In this document: positions 33,930-46,229 of the stretch, piece by piece
How the letters are laid out: each line of letters begins with the position of its first letter
Numbering within the stretch: position 1 is the first letter of the stretch
Assembly: GCA_002270565.1 (NCBI GenBank)
Contig: NQMI01000045.1
Span: forward strand, 186,001-250,000
DNA: 64,000 nt
Direction: 5' to 3'
Source of the DNA: Stenocarpella maydis
Lineage: Eukaryota > Ascomycota > Sordariomycetes > Diaporthales > Diaporthaceae
Position numbers and translations under genes: made by a program
The notes under the pieces: model-generated
Told to the model about the DNA's origin: nothing
Database searches by the model: none
The model's input: only the letters and a program-made list of their open reading frames with translations

Positions 33930-34199
33930 CGTATCTCGAGTACCGGTGATCCGTACCGTAGAATGGTAGAACCGAGGCAGACGAGAGGAGGGGTGTTTGT
34001 GCCGATGCGTCTCTATCGAGGATGAATGGCAAGGCTGTTGTTCAAGTACAAGGTAGACAGTCCTTGAACTGTGACTACTCGAGCACCAAAACAATGAAGA
34101 AAGGTAGGCAGCCGAGGGCCCTTGTCGTGGAAGTCAGGTGTGACCCGGAAGTATCTCGCCAATGATCGACGAGGCTCACTTCTGAGGCAGAAGATTCTT

Positions 34200-34947
34200 G
34201 ATCATATGCCTATTCGCGTGGCATACGTCCACCTCCAGTGCGACGGGAGCTTCTTTGAAAACGCGGTGGAGGGCCACCGGATCGCTGGGAGCCCTTGAAC
34301 ACGAAGATGGCGGTGCCGAAGGACAAGCCTAACAGATAGCTTTCCGGACCTGCCCCGTCTCTGCCCTTGCTCGAGGACGGCTATGACCGCTCCAGTTGCA
34401 GTGATTGGCATGAGGCTGAGGAAAACCAGGAGGAGTCAGCTGATGAAAGGCATGTACTGGCTGAAAACGCGCCTCTGAGTGGTCCAGGTGGCGTCGAAGA
34501 TGGCGGTAGGCTTGGCGAGTGTTGTCTAAAACAGTGGGGTCAGCGTTATACTCTTCATGAAGTTCCCATTGTGCGTGTGCGTATCGAGGGCTGAGATAGT
34601 GGCGGGCGTTTTTCTCTCTCTCTCGGGTAGGTGGCAATGTTTTGTGTGATGGATGATGTATTATGACTCACCCGAATAATAGCACGAGGTCAAAATAGCG
34701 AGTCCCGGCGATAGCTCGAGTAGGCTGCGCGAAGTTCAGGATACAGGTCGTACCGTAAACAGGCCGTCTAAAGGATTCCACGAAAAGGGAGGAGACCTTA
34801 GGTGGGCGTTGGGGACCGAGTTGACTTGTAGAAGGAAGAGATAGAGGAATGGTTGTTTGGAAGACCAAATTGGTTTGAGGATTTCGGAAGTAGAGAAGTG
34901 GTCTGTGGGTGATAGAATATGTGTTGTAGTTTGAGACATGATGATGG
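34200..34947 (-). CDS. Possible small multi-exon membrane-protein gene, structure unresolved
   Basis: A pyrimidine-rich leader (CTCTTCCTTCTTTTCTTCC) precedes an ATG opening MSQTTTHILSPTDHFSTSE, as in real fungal 5' ends. Downstream pieces in different frames look coding: RYFDLVLLFG ending at a GTGAGT donor (about 34670), KPTAIFDATWTTQRRVFSQY (about 34510) and ESYLLGLSFGTAIFVFKGSQ (about 34330), the last a plausible membrane helix. I could not find a chain of introns that joins them with confidence, and no family was recognised. Confidence 0.3.
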
Positions 34948-35936
34948 AGGAAGAAAAGAAGGAAGAGTTGGCTGGCTGGGGCTGGGGTTTAAATAATTAT
35001 TTGGAGGATTGGAACCAAGGTGCCGTTTGCTGCTGACGAAGCCGGCATGTATGGCATCGCGAACTCAGGAATTCACGGTATTGCGAGTTCTTGAGATCGC
35101 GGGCCCCCATTTCGCGATCTTCACAGACTTCAAGGAGAGAATATAATGGACTGTTCAAGCCAGTGGACCCAATTGGCTGGGGCTCACACATCAGGATTTG
35201 GGATCGCGATGAGATGGCGAGTCAAAGACAAACATCACCAGGACGTTTGCTGAATAAAGTGCCCAGGTGTACTGAGATTCTAGATTGCGGTGTCCAACGG
35301 AATAATAGGATGGGGCCAATGAGAAGACGGCTGGCTCATGAAGGGACCGCGAGTTTCTGTGATGTTCTCTTTCTGTAATCAGAGCTCACAGTAACCACAC
35401 AAAGGCGGTTCGCGAGACACCACTCATTTCTGGTTTCCAGAGCATTTAAATGACAGGGAGACACAAGAATGGACAGAGCTCGGGATTCAGGATGCAGGAC
35501 TGAGGAACCTTGACCTATGACACGACCTCCTAAATGCACATGTGAGGGGCCTGCATTTACTAGCAAGCAAGGTTTGCTTGAGACTAGGCAGTCCACAGAG
35601 GACGCACCACAGGAAAGGCCGCCTGAGTGATGCAGCAAACACGTGCCTCAATCAGGCAGCAAACGCGTAGTCTGCAAGGAACCTTATCATGGCACTGGTG
35701 TACAAACGCGTAGCCTGGAAGGAAATCAGGGTACTGGTATACATTCCAAACCCCACGGCTGTCATGGCACGTCGAAGTAACCTCTTGATGTCAAGCATCC
35801 ATTCATCATGTGGTGCTTCCGTTCCTTCCACATCCTTTCTACTCTTGATCCAGTCCGGGTCTGTACAAGTGTTAGATGACTGTCATGATATGGGCTTCCC
35901 AAAACATCCTGCACACTTGCCAGTCCCATTCCAGTC
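34948..35936. other. Spacer, no gene seen
   Basis: Contains the promoter side of the possible gene at 34200-34947, with a TTTAAATAATTATTT stretch near 34990. Remaining ORFs are short and featureless. Confidence 0.45.
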
Positions 35937-36227
35937 TCATTGCGAGTGGATGGGTTTAGGAATCACGCTGTGATAGACCGCGAAGAAGAAATAATCACTC
36001 TCATCTTTGTTCCATTCAACAATCATGGTGAATCCAACCTGGTACAACTCTGCAGGCCTGCTAGGAGTGTACCAAAAGTGGATGAGACCGCCAAAGGTCT
36101 TGCCATACTCGCCATACTCATCTGTCCCATAAGGTGTTGTAGAGGCGAGCGGGAGAGCGTCTGCCCCTGAAATGCCCGTCAGAAATCCTTCAAGGCAATG
36201 GACAATCTCGCGGGCAAATGCGATCAC
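35937..36227 (-). CDS. Hypothetical short ORF
   Basis: A 96-codon frame with a reasonably protein-like stretch (TTPYGTDEYGEYGKTFGGLI, then HFWYTPSRPAELYQVGFTMI). No signal peptide, no recognisable domain and no clear splice partner; it may be the last exon of a longer gene or chance. Confidence 0.25.
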   Translation of the reverse strand: MIAFAREIVHCLEGFLTGISGADALPLASTTPYGTDEYGEYGKTFGGLIHFWYTPSRPAELYQVGFTMIVEWNKDESDYFFFAVYHSVIPKPIHSQ

Positions 36228-37070
36228 GATCGCGATGAAAAAAACGTGGACATTCCAAACCCCGCTGTGGCATCAGATTGGGCCGCTCTGACGGAACGCT
36301 GCCGTGATCTGCTGGCCCATAGTAAGTTGGTAGCGAAGTGTCGCGAGGGGAGCAACATCCACCCACCCCGGAACGGCTGTGCAGTGGTTGGCAGCTCACG
36401 AGTATGTGTTGAATGCCATGCCGTGATCTCTGGTGGTCCCCATGCGCCCCCAGCGGCAAAAGCTTACCCTTCGCCAGAGGAATCCGATGCCGCCTTTGAA
36501 AGCAAAACCATAACCAGCCGCCGAGGAGGGAGATGGGAGGCTTGCCAGATACTACACAGAACGGTTATATAGCCAGTCCGGGACTCGTGAAGCTTGAGGA
36601 TAAGTGTCCCCAAGGGTGGGAATTGGCGGGTTATGACGCCCTGTGACGGCCCTTTCAGAAGCAAGGAAGCATTGTCACACACGGTATGCTTCAGCAGGGA
36701 GTGAGGCAGTGCGGGCCCCCACAGGAAAGCCCGCATCAAACAGTTTGCATGCTCACCATGTTGAGACGTTGATGGCCATGCAGACGCACTCAAGTAGGCT
36801 GCCATGGGGAACAGGTCTGCTGGCCAGAAGGAAAACCAGAGCAGCAGCTACAAATGAAGCTCAGCACCGAGCTCCTGCATGCGTGGATGACCTGACGTTG
36901 GCAGGGTTAGGGGCGGCCGTACCCACAAGCGCCGATAAGGAGATAAGCTGGCGCCAGCAACCACATCAAAAGATCTTTTGAGAGCTTACCTGCTTGCCCG
37001 CGAGACTTGCCCACCCCTTGAGCAGGCAGACAGTTCCGATCGCCACAACTCCCCCAGTCCCGCCGCCGCG
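36228..37070. other. Spacer upstream of bL21m, no gene seen
   Basis: Should include the bL21m promoter. ORFs here are short and lack family features. Confidence 0.45.
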
Positions 37071-37327
37071 ATGAGCAGGTCACTTTTCCGCTTAGCCCTG
37101 GAGCTGCGGACCTCGGCGTCGCGCCTCCCGCCGGCCTTCCTGCTCCCCATCCGCGCGCGATGCATCAGCTCGACACAACAGCACATAGAGACCGCCTCGA
37201 CGACGGCGACGACGTCACCACCACCTCCTAGCGGGGCGCCCCTTGGGGCATCGCGCACCCAGCAGACCTCAGCCACCATCCACGCGAAAGCAGCAGCTTC
37301 AGCATCAGCAGCAGCAGCCGCCGCCTC

Positions 37328-37363
<36 letters not shown>

Positions 37364-37892
37364 AACAACAACCCAGGCGCCGCACCCCAATACCCCCAAG
37401 CCGCGCTCCCCGCCGACGCACCCCCCTCCCCAGCCAACGGGCCCGATCCCGGAAGACGTCAAGGTGATGCTGCCGCTGCTGCGCGCCCAGCCGGGCGGGC
37501 ACTACATCACGCTGCACATCCACGGCCGCCCCTACCTCGTGACGCCGGGCGACGAGGTCCGGCTGCCCTTCCTGATGCCGGGCGTCCGCCCGGGCGACGT
37601 CCTGCGCCTGAACCGCGCCTCAGTGCTTGGGTCGCGCGACCTGACGCTGCTCCCCGGCGGCGCCGCCGCGGCCGCGCGCAGGAAGCCGCCCAGCGGCGAG
37701 CCCGCGTACATCGACGAGCGCGTCTTTGAGTGCCGCGCCGTGGTCGTTGGCGTCGACAGCGAGCCCATGCGCCTCAAGGAGAAGACGAAGCGGCGCAACA
37801 GGAAGGTCAAGACCGTGCGGAGCAAGCACCGGTATACCGTCCTGCGCATCAGCGAGCTCAAGATCAAGGCGCCCGAGGAGATTGACGAGTAA
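37071..37892 (+). CDS. Mitochondrial large-subunit ribosomal protein bL21m
   Basis: A single exon of 273 aa, counting from the ATG at 37071 (MSRSLFRLALELRTSASRLP), which opens a basic, acid-free mitochondrial presequence. An in-frame upstream ATG-less extension to 36978 was not used. The C-terminal half is bL21: GGHYITLHIHGRPYLVTPGD, then PGDVLRLNRASVLGSRDLTL, FECRAVVVGV and the basic KEKTKRRNRKVKTVRSKHRY. It binds 23S-type rRNA in the mitoribosome. Between presequence and domain lies an expanded Ala run and a Thr run encoded by a CAA/ACA microsatellite at about 37326-37373, then a Pro-rich linker. Such linkers are usually variable and may be removed or disordered. Confidence 0.9.
37328..37373 (+). 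repeat. ACA/CAA microsatellite inside the bL21m coding region
   Basis: Tandem CAA units with one ATA interruption, encoding a poly-Thr run in the bL21m linker. Confidence 0.9.
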
Positions 37893-38776
37893 ATCTGGCG
37901 CGCGGCTGGCTGGCCTGAGGAGTGGAGAGCACCTTCTGCGGGTGTGCTATGGTGGGTTGGGAGTACCTTGCCAGCCCTGCTCAAGCCCGCATGAGGGAAG
38001 TGGGAGGGGGGGCGAAATTACTCGTGTGGTTCTCCCTCCAAGGATCGGGCATTTCAGGGAGGCATTATTGTGCGAAACGGAAAAAAATTGGGCACAAGAG
38101 CATTCCCCCCCGACTGCATTTGGCGAGTGGAGGCTGCCATATAAAGAACCACAAAGTGTATGATATTAATCAAAAGTATCGTGCCAAACTTGGCGTATCC
38201 AACAGCCATCCGAGGGGCTCGAGCGCGTCGAAACGCAGGCACCAAGCCAGACAAGACCAGCCGAGAAGTGCCCTGCAGCAGCAAGAGCCAGATTCTATTC
38301 AATGGTCGACTCCCGGAAGCCCTGCCGCACGCGCCACAAATCCCCACGCGAGAGAAAAGTTGTCTGAGCCAGCAAGCACTGTGTGGTATATTGTATATAA
38401 ATGGACCAAAGGCGACAAACCTTCTCCAGGCAGAACAAAGAAAAAGACAGAAAATTCATACGGTTGTGGTATCAAGAATGGAGAAATGAAACGCGCCAGA
38501 CCAGCCACTCGTGAGATATGTGCTGCTGCTTTTTGGGGGAATAATCCGAAAAAGAGAAACGAAACGACCGCTGCCCAACTGTCTTAGCCCCACCATACTC
38601 AATTCCCCAGTCCGATTTGCTCTTTTCCTCTTTATCATTATTCATCAATAGAAACGTCCACAATTTATCATACCCAAAAACATCGTGGGTACAAGCCTCC
38701 GCTCTTGCTCTTCCACAGCCAAGCAGAGCACTCGGATCTCGTCTGAAAAGTCACATAATCGCTAAGGCGGCTCGGT
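37893..38776. other. Convergent 3' spacer, no gene seen
   Basis: Lies between the convergent bL21m (+) and Mps1 (-) stop codons. Contains a Lys-rich shadow ORF on plus only. Confidence 0.6.
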
Positions 38777-41677
38777 CTACCGCCTCTGGCCTTCGTTCTG
38801 CTTGGCCTCGATGGCCTTGCGCACGCTAGTCCAATACGCTGCTGGCCACGTCTTGATGGCCTCACCATCCGTGGGCAGCCTGTCGCGGCACCGCGTTACA
38901 ACGCTCTGAATAATGCGCCCCAGCAACTCCTCCGTGATGGGTAGGCTGTCCGCGGCGCCCATGACGTCGCTGGCATACTCGATCGGGTACAGGAACCCGT
39001 CGTCTTCGCCCAGCAGCTGCGCGCACGACGGTCGTGCGTGCTGGTCTCGGTCGAGACACTTCTTCATCGTGCGCAGCAGGCTCGGCGGCACCTTGGCCCC
39101 GCCGATGCCCTTCTCGGGGAACTCGATCTTGTGGGACCAGTTGATGATGGCCTGGCAGCGCGCCATCTGGTTCTGAATGTGCCCAAACGGCGAGTTGCCG
39201 TAGACCATCTGGTACAGGATGCACCCCAGGCTCCACACGTCGGATGGCTTGCCCAGCTTCATGAGCTTGGGGCCCCTTGGTCCGTGCCAGTACCTCCCAC
39301 CATTTGCAGAGGTGAACGCGTAGTGACTAGAGTCCATCAGACTCTCGGGGCTCATGTAGCTAGGCGTGCCGACCTGCGTCTCGCGGTGTACGTTGACTGT
39401 TTCTTCGGTCTGGATGGCGTTGGCGATTCCGAAATCAATCAGTTTCAGACGACCTTGAACCATGACAAAGTTGGCGGGCTTAAGGTCGCTGTGCACGATG
39501 TCGTGGCTGTGCACGGCGGCAAGGCATTCTAGCATTTCTTTCCAGTAGTATCGGATGAAGACCGGATCGAGCTTCGCGCCCTCTTGGTTCTGCCGCACTC
39601 TCAGGAGGGTATTGAGGTCGAGTTCACCGATCTCCATGAGCTGGTTTACAAGGTCAAGTCAGCGCATGTACACCGGATGCACCAGATCGCCCGGGGGAAG
39701 GGGGAGGGGTGTGTCACTCACGACACTGAGCACGTGCTTCTCCTCATTCAGCTCGAAATCAAAGAGCTGGATGACACGCTCCACGTTTGTTAGCTTTTGT
39801 AGCAAGTTAATCTCGCCCTTGTAGCCCTTGAGCATCGTCTCGTCGGCGTTCTCGATGTTGACTCGCTTCAGGGCAAACATCTTGCCGTTCTCGGCTGTCA
39901 CCCTGTACACCTTGGCGCTGCCACCACGGCCTATGCAGTCTACCCTTTGGTATGACCGCCCATTGACCTTGAGAATAATACTCCTCTTCTTCGCGGCTTC
40001 TTTGGTGGTGGCGGCACCGCCGGTGGCCGTGGCCGCATCCAAGACGCTCATCTTTGGCGGTGGAGGTGGTGCAGGTCGTTGCATAGGGATTACAACGTGT
40101 GGTGTCTTTTGAACGTTCTGGCTGAGGGATGCCAGTATCGGACGCTCCGGAGAGACCGCACGAGGGATTGCCCTGGAGCCAATCTCAACAATACTGGGTG
40201 ATCGAAGCAGTTTCCTGTCAAGGTCCTTGTCGGGGTAGATGCCGACTGACGGTCTCCGTCTCTCGAATGCGGAGGGCGCGGGCATTTCGTTCTCCTGGTC
40301 GTGTGTCGATGGTATCTCAAGCGGTTCCCTGGCCGCTTCCTCCCGGGCTGCCTCGATCACTTTGTGAGCCTCGCTCAGGGAGGTGGCTCTGAGGTCTGCA
40401 TGAGATTGTCTTCGGCTCCCCGCCCTCAGCTCCCTGCCGCTGACCGGACTGCCAGACGCCGCAAAATCCCGGTACCCCGGCTCGTAAAACGATGCCGCGT
40501 GAGATTCTGCCCCGCTGCGGCCAACTTCGGGAGGCGGATAGTCATCCTGCTCCTGGCCATACGCCATTTCGCCCTCGTCATTCTCTCTGGCCACCCTGTC
40601 CTCCTCGCTCTCGCGTCTCCTACCACGGCGAGCAGGCCCGCTGAGGAAACTGCCTGGGATCTTGCCCAGTCTTTTGACCCGCATAGAGCCCTGAGGAATC
40701 GGGTCTTCTCTCGATTTGACACATGCGCTGCTGCCAAGCCTTGAGACGCTGCCCATGGCGGACTGTGGCCGAGGTGCTGTCTGCGGATCTTCGGGGCCCT
40801 CCTGGTCACTGCGCACAGAGGAACCGGCGCTCCTAGGTGCAAGGCCAGAAGAATTGCCAACTGAATGTCGTTTATGTGAGGACCCGAGGGCGATCTGTAC
40901 GCGGCGGACTGGCTGGGCTGGAGTGTTGACATCTGCCTCCTCGGCAGGTGCGGCCGCCCCGGCGCTGTGCATACTCTCATCCCTGTCGCCAGCGCGGCTC
41001 TCTGGCCTCCTCGAGGTGGAGGTGGAAAGTGACCTCCTGAGCCTGCCCGTCTGCACGGGCGCGACGCTGGGTGTGTTGCTGAGGCGAACGACTCGCTTGC
41101 GCGGTGGCGGGCTACTATCCCTTGCTCGCGCGGGCGAGGCTTGCCTGGAAGGCGCAGTGCCTCCTGCGGTACTGCTAGTCCTTGTATGGCGGCGGGTCTC
41201 CCTGAAGGGTCGATCGGGTTCAGGGGCTTGGGCTTGGGCTTGGGCTGGGTCCCTATCATCCACGGCGGACGAAGAATTCCTGGTAAGATAGCTCCGCCTC
41301 CGGGTCATGACCCTCGGCTCAGGCTGTTGACTGAGTGCATCATGGGCTCGACGGGTAGCAGCTGGAGCTGCCGAGGGCTCTGGTGGCCCGCCATCGTTCA
41401 GTAGAGCTTTAGTCAGAGCACTGAGCTTCATGGGTACTGGAATCTCGTCGTCGGAGCTGTCGTGCATGGCGTCATACTGCTGGTGTTGTGGTTGAGACTC
41501 AGAGCGGTTGGCGCTCAGAGGCGCGTCGCGAGCAACATGGGCAGCTGGCTGAGATTCGCTGCGACTGAAGGCTGGGCGGGAAGTTGGTCTGCGCAGGGCC
41601 TGGCGCGCTGAAGTCCTCCGGCCGAGGGAGGTGAAGTGGCTCCCCGGGCCTATTGGTGTTGGTGATGCTGCTGACAT
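38777..41677 (-). CDS. MPS1: Mps1/TTK-family dual-specificity spindle-checkpoint kinase
   Basis: Two exons, 41677-39722 and 39640-38777, give 939 aa; the 81-nt intron lies inside the kinase domain. The long N terminus is Ser/Arg/Pro-rich and disordered-looking, as in Mps1 kinases. The kinase domain starts near residue 575: glycine loop GRGGSAKVY, catalytic Lys in FALKRV at about 604, catalytic loop VHSDLKPANF with Asp at about 704, and IDFGIA with the DFG Asp at about 721. The variant HSD instead of HRD and the VGTPSYMSPE segment are Mps1 hallmarks, as is PSDVWSLGCILYQMVYG. The protein acts at kinetochores in the spindle assembly checkpoint and in spindle-pole duplication in yeast. Both segments read cleanly with no truncation. 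Confidence 0.93.
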
Positions 41678-43348
41678 TGTTGCGGCTCAGTTGATGGGCA
41701 ATGGATGGCCTGGTCTCATGCGATGGGGCCCCTCTTGGTCAGCAACAGCACCAGAATCCTTCGAGCAAAGTCGGTGTGGATGCGGCGAGGCAATGTTTTG
41801 CTATGTTTTTGTTGTTGTCGCACGCGCTGCTCGGTGATGTTTTGCTGGGTTTAGGTTAGGGAAAAAGATACTTTGACGTGTCTCAGAGGTCCATGGTCAA
41901 GCCGTGAGGGATGTGGCAGCCGGATTGATGAAGCAATGTGTGTGGGCTATCGAGAGTCGGAAGTGCGCATGGTGGGAGAGTGATGGAATCGGCAAGCGAG
42001 TCGAGTTTTGGGTGGGCCCAGCGGATGGACCTCCAATGTTATGGCAGGGGGTGTCTGGCCAATCCAAGGGCGCCTTGTCCGTTACCCCCGCAACGCCTTT
42101 CAGCTTTAGTCCTCTTTGGGCAGTGACTTCCGTTTGCATGCTGGGTTCCTCACCCATGTCCCTGTCAGCTCTCAGGTGCTTTCATCACAGACATAACTGA
42201 CTGACAGGCCTCGTTGCCCTGTGCTGGCTTTACAATCTGCAGCCAATTTATTAGATTCACAGGTTCAAGGCGTGAGGATTCGAGATTGGCTTCTATGCGA
42301 CAAGACAGACAGTTCTCCAAGCCCAAGGAAGTCGAGCAATTCTCAACCTGAACTTTAGGGCCCAAGATGACCAGCCAATCAATATTCACAATTCCGTAAA
42401 AACGGCACGAGAATGAAACGGTTAGTTACACAGGCGCTCTGCCTTGTTTATCCTAGAGTCTGGCAAATTTGATTGGCCACCTTATACGCTACCAGGCCTT
42501 CAATTATGCTCGGCACATGTTCGTTTGCATGCAGCCCAGTTGGATGCATCCTTTGTCCAATGTTGGGTCGACTGGGAGAACAAAATGAAACAGCCTGTCG
42601 CCTACTTCCATTCCTAAGACACATTGCAATTCTTGCACCGGCGCTTTTGGCCCAAGAATGGACACCACGGACACCAAGACTTGGTCTGAAGCAGGATGCA
42701 TCCCCAGCGAATCTGTACAGAATGACGCTTACATCGTGATGCTGATGCGGTACCACAGGCTGGCATAATTACAGCGTCACATCGACTGTCGGTTCAGCCT
42801 AGCGGCCAGCCATGCGAGTCCCGCAGGGTCGGCGAGCCATATAACGGCTATTCCGGCAGGTACCTGTCTTCCCCTAGCTGTAAAGCTATCGCCGTCTGGA
42901 TAGCCGGCTTATTTGCTGTACGGCGAAGCGAGGCGGTATAGCGGGCCAATCACATGACTTAGGCGACGATATCATCATATTACAACATAGGTCGTGGTAT
43001 CTCGCTGATCCAAGCACCAGCCCCCGGACCAGCTCCCAGACCGTCATGTGGTCACAGCAAGACAGGCGAGTGGTGAGCATCCTGACAATTTGCTGTTCAC
43101 AACATGCTTCGTGTGTCGCGGTGTTCCGAAGAGGTCACGAAGCCTTAAATTGCCCTCAATGATCTACTTTTGGGTGACCGGCCACCGTCCCAACCGAGAC
43201 CTAACAAACCATCAAACATCGTGGTATCATGATATCCCTAGGGCCCTTGCTCTGGCGTGCGTTGAACCGGTAAAGTATGCTCGCAAGCATCTTCGAAAAA
43301 TTGACACCAAAGGTGAAGACTCGAGTTTGGCGCGACAGGTTAGGGCAT
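41678..43348. other. Mps1 promoter side and spacer, no gene seen
   Basis: About 1.7 kb between the Mps1 start and the P2 stop. ORFs are short, overlapping on both strands and without family features. Confidence 0.55.
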
Positions 43349-43814
43349 TTAGTCGAAGAGACCGAATCCCATGTCGTCGTCGGACTCCTCCTTCTCTGTA
43401 GGAAATTGTCAGCACGTGTCGTCGCACGGCAAGGTGGAGCTGGAGCAGTCTTACCCTCAGCCTTGGCCTCCTCCTTGGGAGCCTCGGCGGCACCGCCAGC
43501 GGCGGCACCACCAGCAGCAGGGGCGGCGCCACCGGCACCACCAGAGGGCACAGAAGCGAGCTTGGAGCTACCCTCGGAGATGAGCTGTGTGGGATTGTCC
43601 GTTAGCAAATGGAGGTCCTTGTCCAGGTGTTGGCTGGGGCATTTTGACTCCGTACCTGGTTGATGTCCTTGCCCTCGAGCTCAGACAGGAGCTTGCTCAG
43701 GCGGTCGGAATCAGCCTCGATTCCGACGGAGTCGAGGACATTCTTGATATCGTCGGCAGAGGGCTTCTCGTTGCCGCCGAGGGTGAGGAGGAGATAAGCT
43801 GCGAGGTGCTTCAT
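43349..43814 (-). CDS. RPP2: 60S acidic ribosomal protein P2
   Basis: Three exons, 43814-43656, 43584-43455 and 43395-43349, give 111 aa, the usual length. The N-terminal dimerisation domain opens [20 protein letters not shown], the P2 signature. The hinge is Ala/Gly-rich ([12 protein letters not shown]) and the C terminus is the invariant P-protein tail [14 protein letters not shown]1 and P2 form the ribosomal stalk that recruits translation GTPases. Introns of 71 and 59 nt have clean GT...AG ends. The next gene, SPT2, is divergent from it. Confidence 0.96.
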
Positions 43815-44893
43815 TTTGATGGTTGTTTCTGCGGGTGAGGGCGGACTCGTCAGAGATTTGCGCGATGCGATACGATATGATGATGGCCCTGCGACTGCAG
43901 ACTCACTGTTGGTAGTTGTAGAAGAACAGGAGAGTTCAATCGATTTAACCGCGTGGCGGAGACTGGCTCGTCGAGTTCTGAGAAGGACGGGGTGGTTATG
44001 ATGAGTCTTTTGAGGCAAGATGGACCAGAAACGAAAAAAGTTCACGGCAAAGCAGGTAGGCGGATTTTGGGTGGGCAGGGGCATTTTGGTGGGCTGTGGC
44101 CCGTGCGCATGTCCTTGGGTCAACTGGTCTCCAGTCTCCCTCAAGCTCTCTGCCAGCCTCTGCCATGCCGCCTCTGCCAGTCAGGGCCACCTGGCGCGGA
44201 GTGGGTCGACAGCTGGCCCCAAGGCAGGCAATCAAATCTCAGTGCTGTCAGTGCCGTTGCTGGGCTGGACCTTAATCGCATCCGCAACCGGATCCATCTC
44301 AGCTTGCTTGCACCCAATCAGTGCTGGCCCAGTTCCCAGTGGCACCTTCTCGGCTTGGCCTAGAAAAAGCAATCCCGTCATTCGAGCGCAGCGCAAAAGC
44401 ACAAGGCACAAGGCGAAAGAACGGGAATGGGCCACCCCCCCCCCCGAACCGCCAACACCCCCACTGACCCAAAAGCCATAAATACCCACGACGTCGACCT
44501 CGACATCGCCCTGCGTCTCCCCTCCAACCTGCACCCTTTGTCTACTCGCCCTGTCCGCCCTCTCCCGCCCTGCCTGCCTCACCAACCGTCGACCCGGCTT
44601 TTCTCCAGCCTGCTGTGCTTCCAGCGCTGCTCCCCGGTTTCCCGGGGCACCAGCCGAACCCCCTAATCCCCAGGCGGACTTAACGATAAGGTGGTTGTGA
44701 GACCACAAAAAGTCTGTTGGCTGGTCACTCACACTCCCCTAAAGCCGCGAAATCACCCGACTCAACCCGCCAGCACGCCAGCGCTGATGACTCAACACCA
44801 ATCGATGGCATGAAGCTATAGAGGCAATCTGTCTACTTTTGAGGGTGGGATCATCGTCGGGAAACGGGCCTGAGCCCTGGAATCCATTTCATC
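43815..44893. promoter_or_regulatory. Divergent intergenic region between P2 and SPT2
   Basis: About 1.1 kb containing both 5' ends. It holds a C10 tract near 44435 and GGCAAGGCACAAGGC-like repeats upstream of SPT2. No gene seen; promoter role is inferred from the divergent layout. Confidence 0.5.
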
Positions 44894-46229
44894 ATGCCGG
44901 TTAGTCGCTTATCTGGCCCCGTCTTCCCCAAACCTGCCAGGTGTCGCTTGCCCATCGTGCCCATGGCTCGTCCATCCCAATGCCCAAACGCACTGTGCCC
45001 TGTCCTCGGCTGACCCACGACCACCGCCACCACTACAGATCGGCGACCTCCTCGCCTCTATTGAGGGGAAACCCCCGGTGCCCTCGTCAAAAGCATCCGC
45101 AAGACCTGCAAATGGGATCCCGGCCAAACGCAAGGCCGACGATGATGCCAGGGCACCCGACCAGAAGCAGCCGCGCCTGGCATCCACCACAAACGGATCT
45201 GCCAGGCCGGCTGCTGATGCATCAAGAACACCACGCCCACCCGAGAGATCATCATCGGGCTACACTGGATCTGCAAGACCATCATCTACTACTACCACTA
45301 CCAACAACAAACCGCGGCCCCTGACCGACAACTCCGCCTCGGCTGCCTCCAAGAAACCATCCTCGACGACTAGTGCCAAACACTCGCCCATCACCCCGAC
45401 CTTCCCAACTGCCGGCTGGACTGCAACGTCAACAAGCTCATCGCTCTCGAGGCCTGCACCGGCGCTCCAGTCCACAGGCCAAGGTGCTGCAACCGGGTCT
45501 GCTGCCAAAGCGCCGAAGAAAGGGTCTTATGCTGAGATCAAGGCCCGCGCAGCAGCCCAGGCTCAGAAGCTGCAGACAATTGGAAAGATCCAGCACAGAG
45601 CCGTCGAGAAGAAGAAGGAGCAGGACGCAGAGGATGCAAAGCTTGCGAAGAAGGGCCTCAAGCCTGGTTCCAAACCGGGCGCTGGTCTGCCGTCCAAGAA
45701 TGGGACACAGCCAAGTGGCAACGGACTTCCCGACCGTGGTGTAAAGGGACTAGGGCAAAAGGGCGTGGCGGGCAAGACTGGCACTAAAGGTGCGCCCATA
45801 GCAGAGGAGCGAAAGCCTAAGAAGGCGGCCCTGGCGACCACCGGGTATGCCGGGTCTGCACGGCCTCCCCCTACCAAGGCCAAACCCGGCGCCGCGAAAT
45901 CAGGTAAATATCGTGACCGCGGACGCCCTGCACCCAACCCTCTGGGAATGTTCAGCCGTCGCCGCCCAAAGGACGACGAGTACGATGAAGACATGGACGA
46001 CTTCATCGATGACGACGAAGATGAGCCAGATGAAGTCGGCTACGGCGTACGGTATAAGTACGCTGACGAAGACGATGACTCGGACATGGAGGCTGGCTAC
46101 TCTGACGTCGAGGACGAAGAGGAGGCAGCAGCCCGCCTCGCCCGCCTCGAGGACCAGCGCGAGGAGGCCATCTTGGAACAGCGTCGGCGCGAGAAAGAGG
46201 CGCGCAAGAGAGCATCCGCCGGACGTTGA
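44894..46229 (+). CDS. SPT2: SPT2-family chromatin protein / histone chaperone
   Basis: Exon 1 is only six bases (ATG CCG at 44894-44899). A 139-nt intron follows (GTTAGT...TACAG), then exon 2 at 45039-46229, for 398 aa. The join gives MPIGDLLASIEGK, the typical start of fungal SPT2 proteins. The middle is Ser/Thr/Pro/Lys-rich and disordered. The C terminus is the SPT2 domain: DEYDEDMDDFIDDDE, then RYKYADEDDDSDMEA and a coiled, charged end with EEAILEQRRREKEARKRAS. In yeast Spt2 binds H3-H4 and works with transcription elongation and histone recycling. The microexon is the one uncertain point, since exon 2 has no in-frame ATG near its start. Confidence 0.88.
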
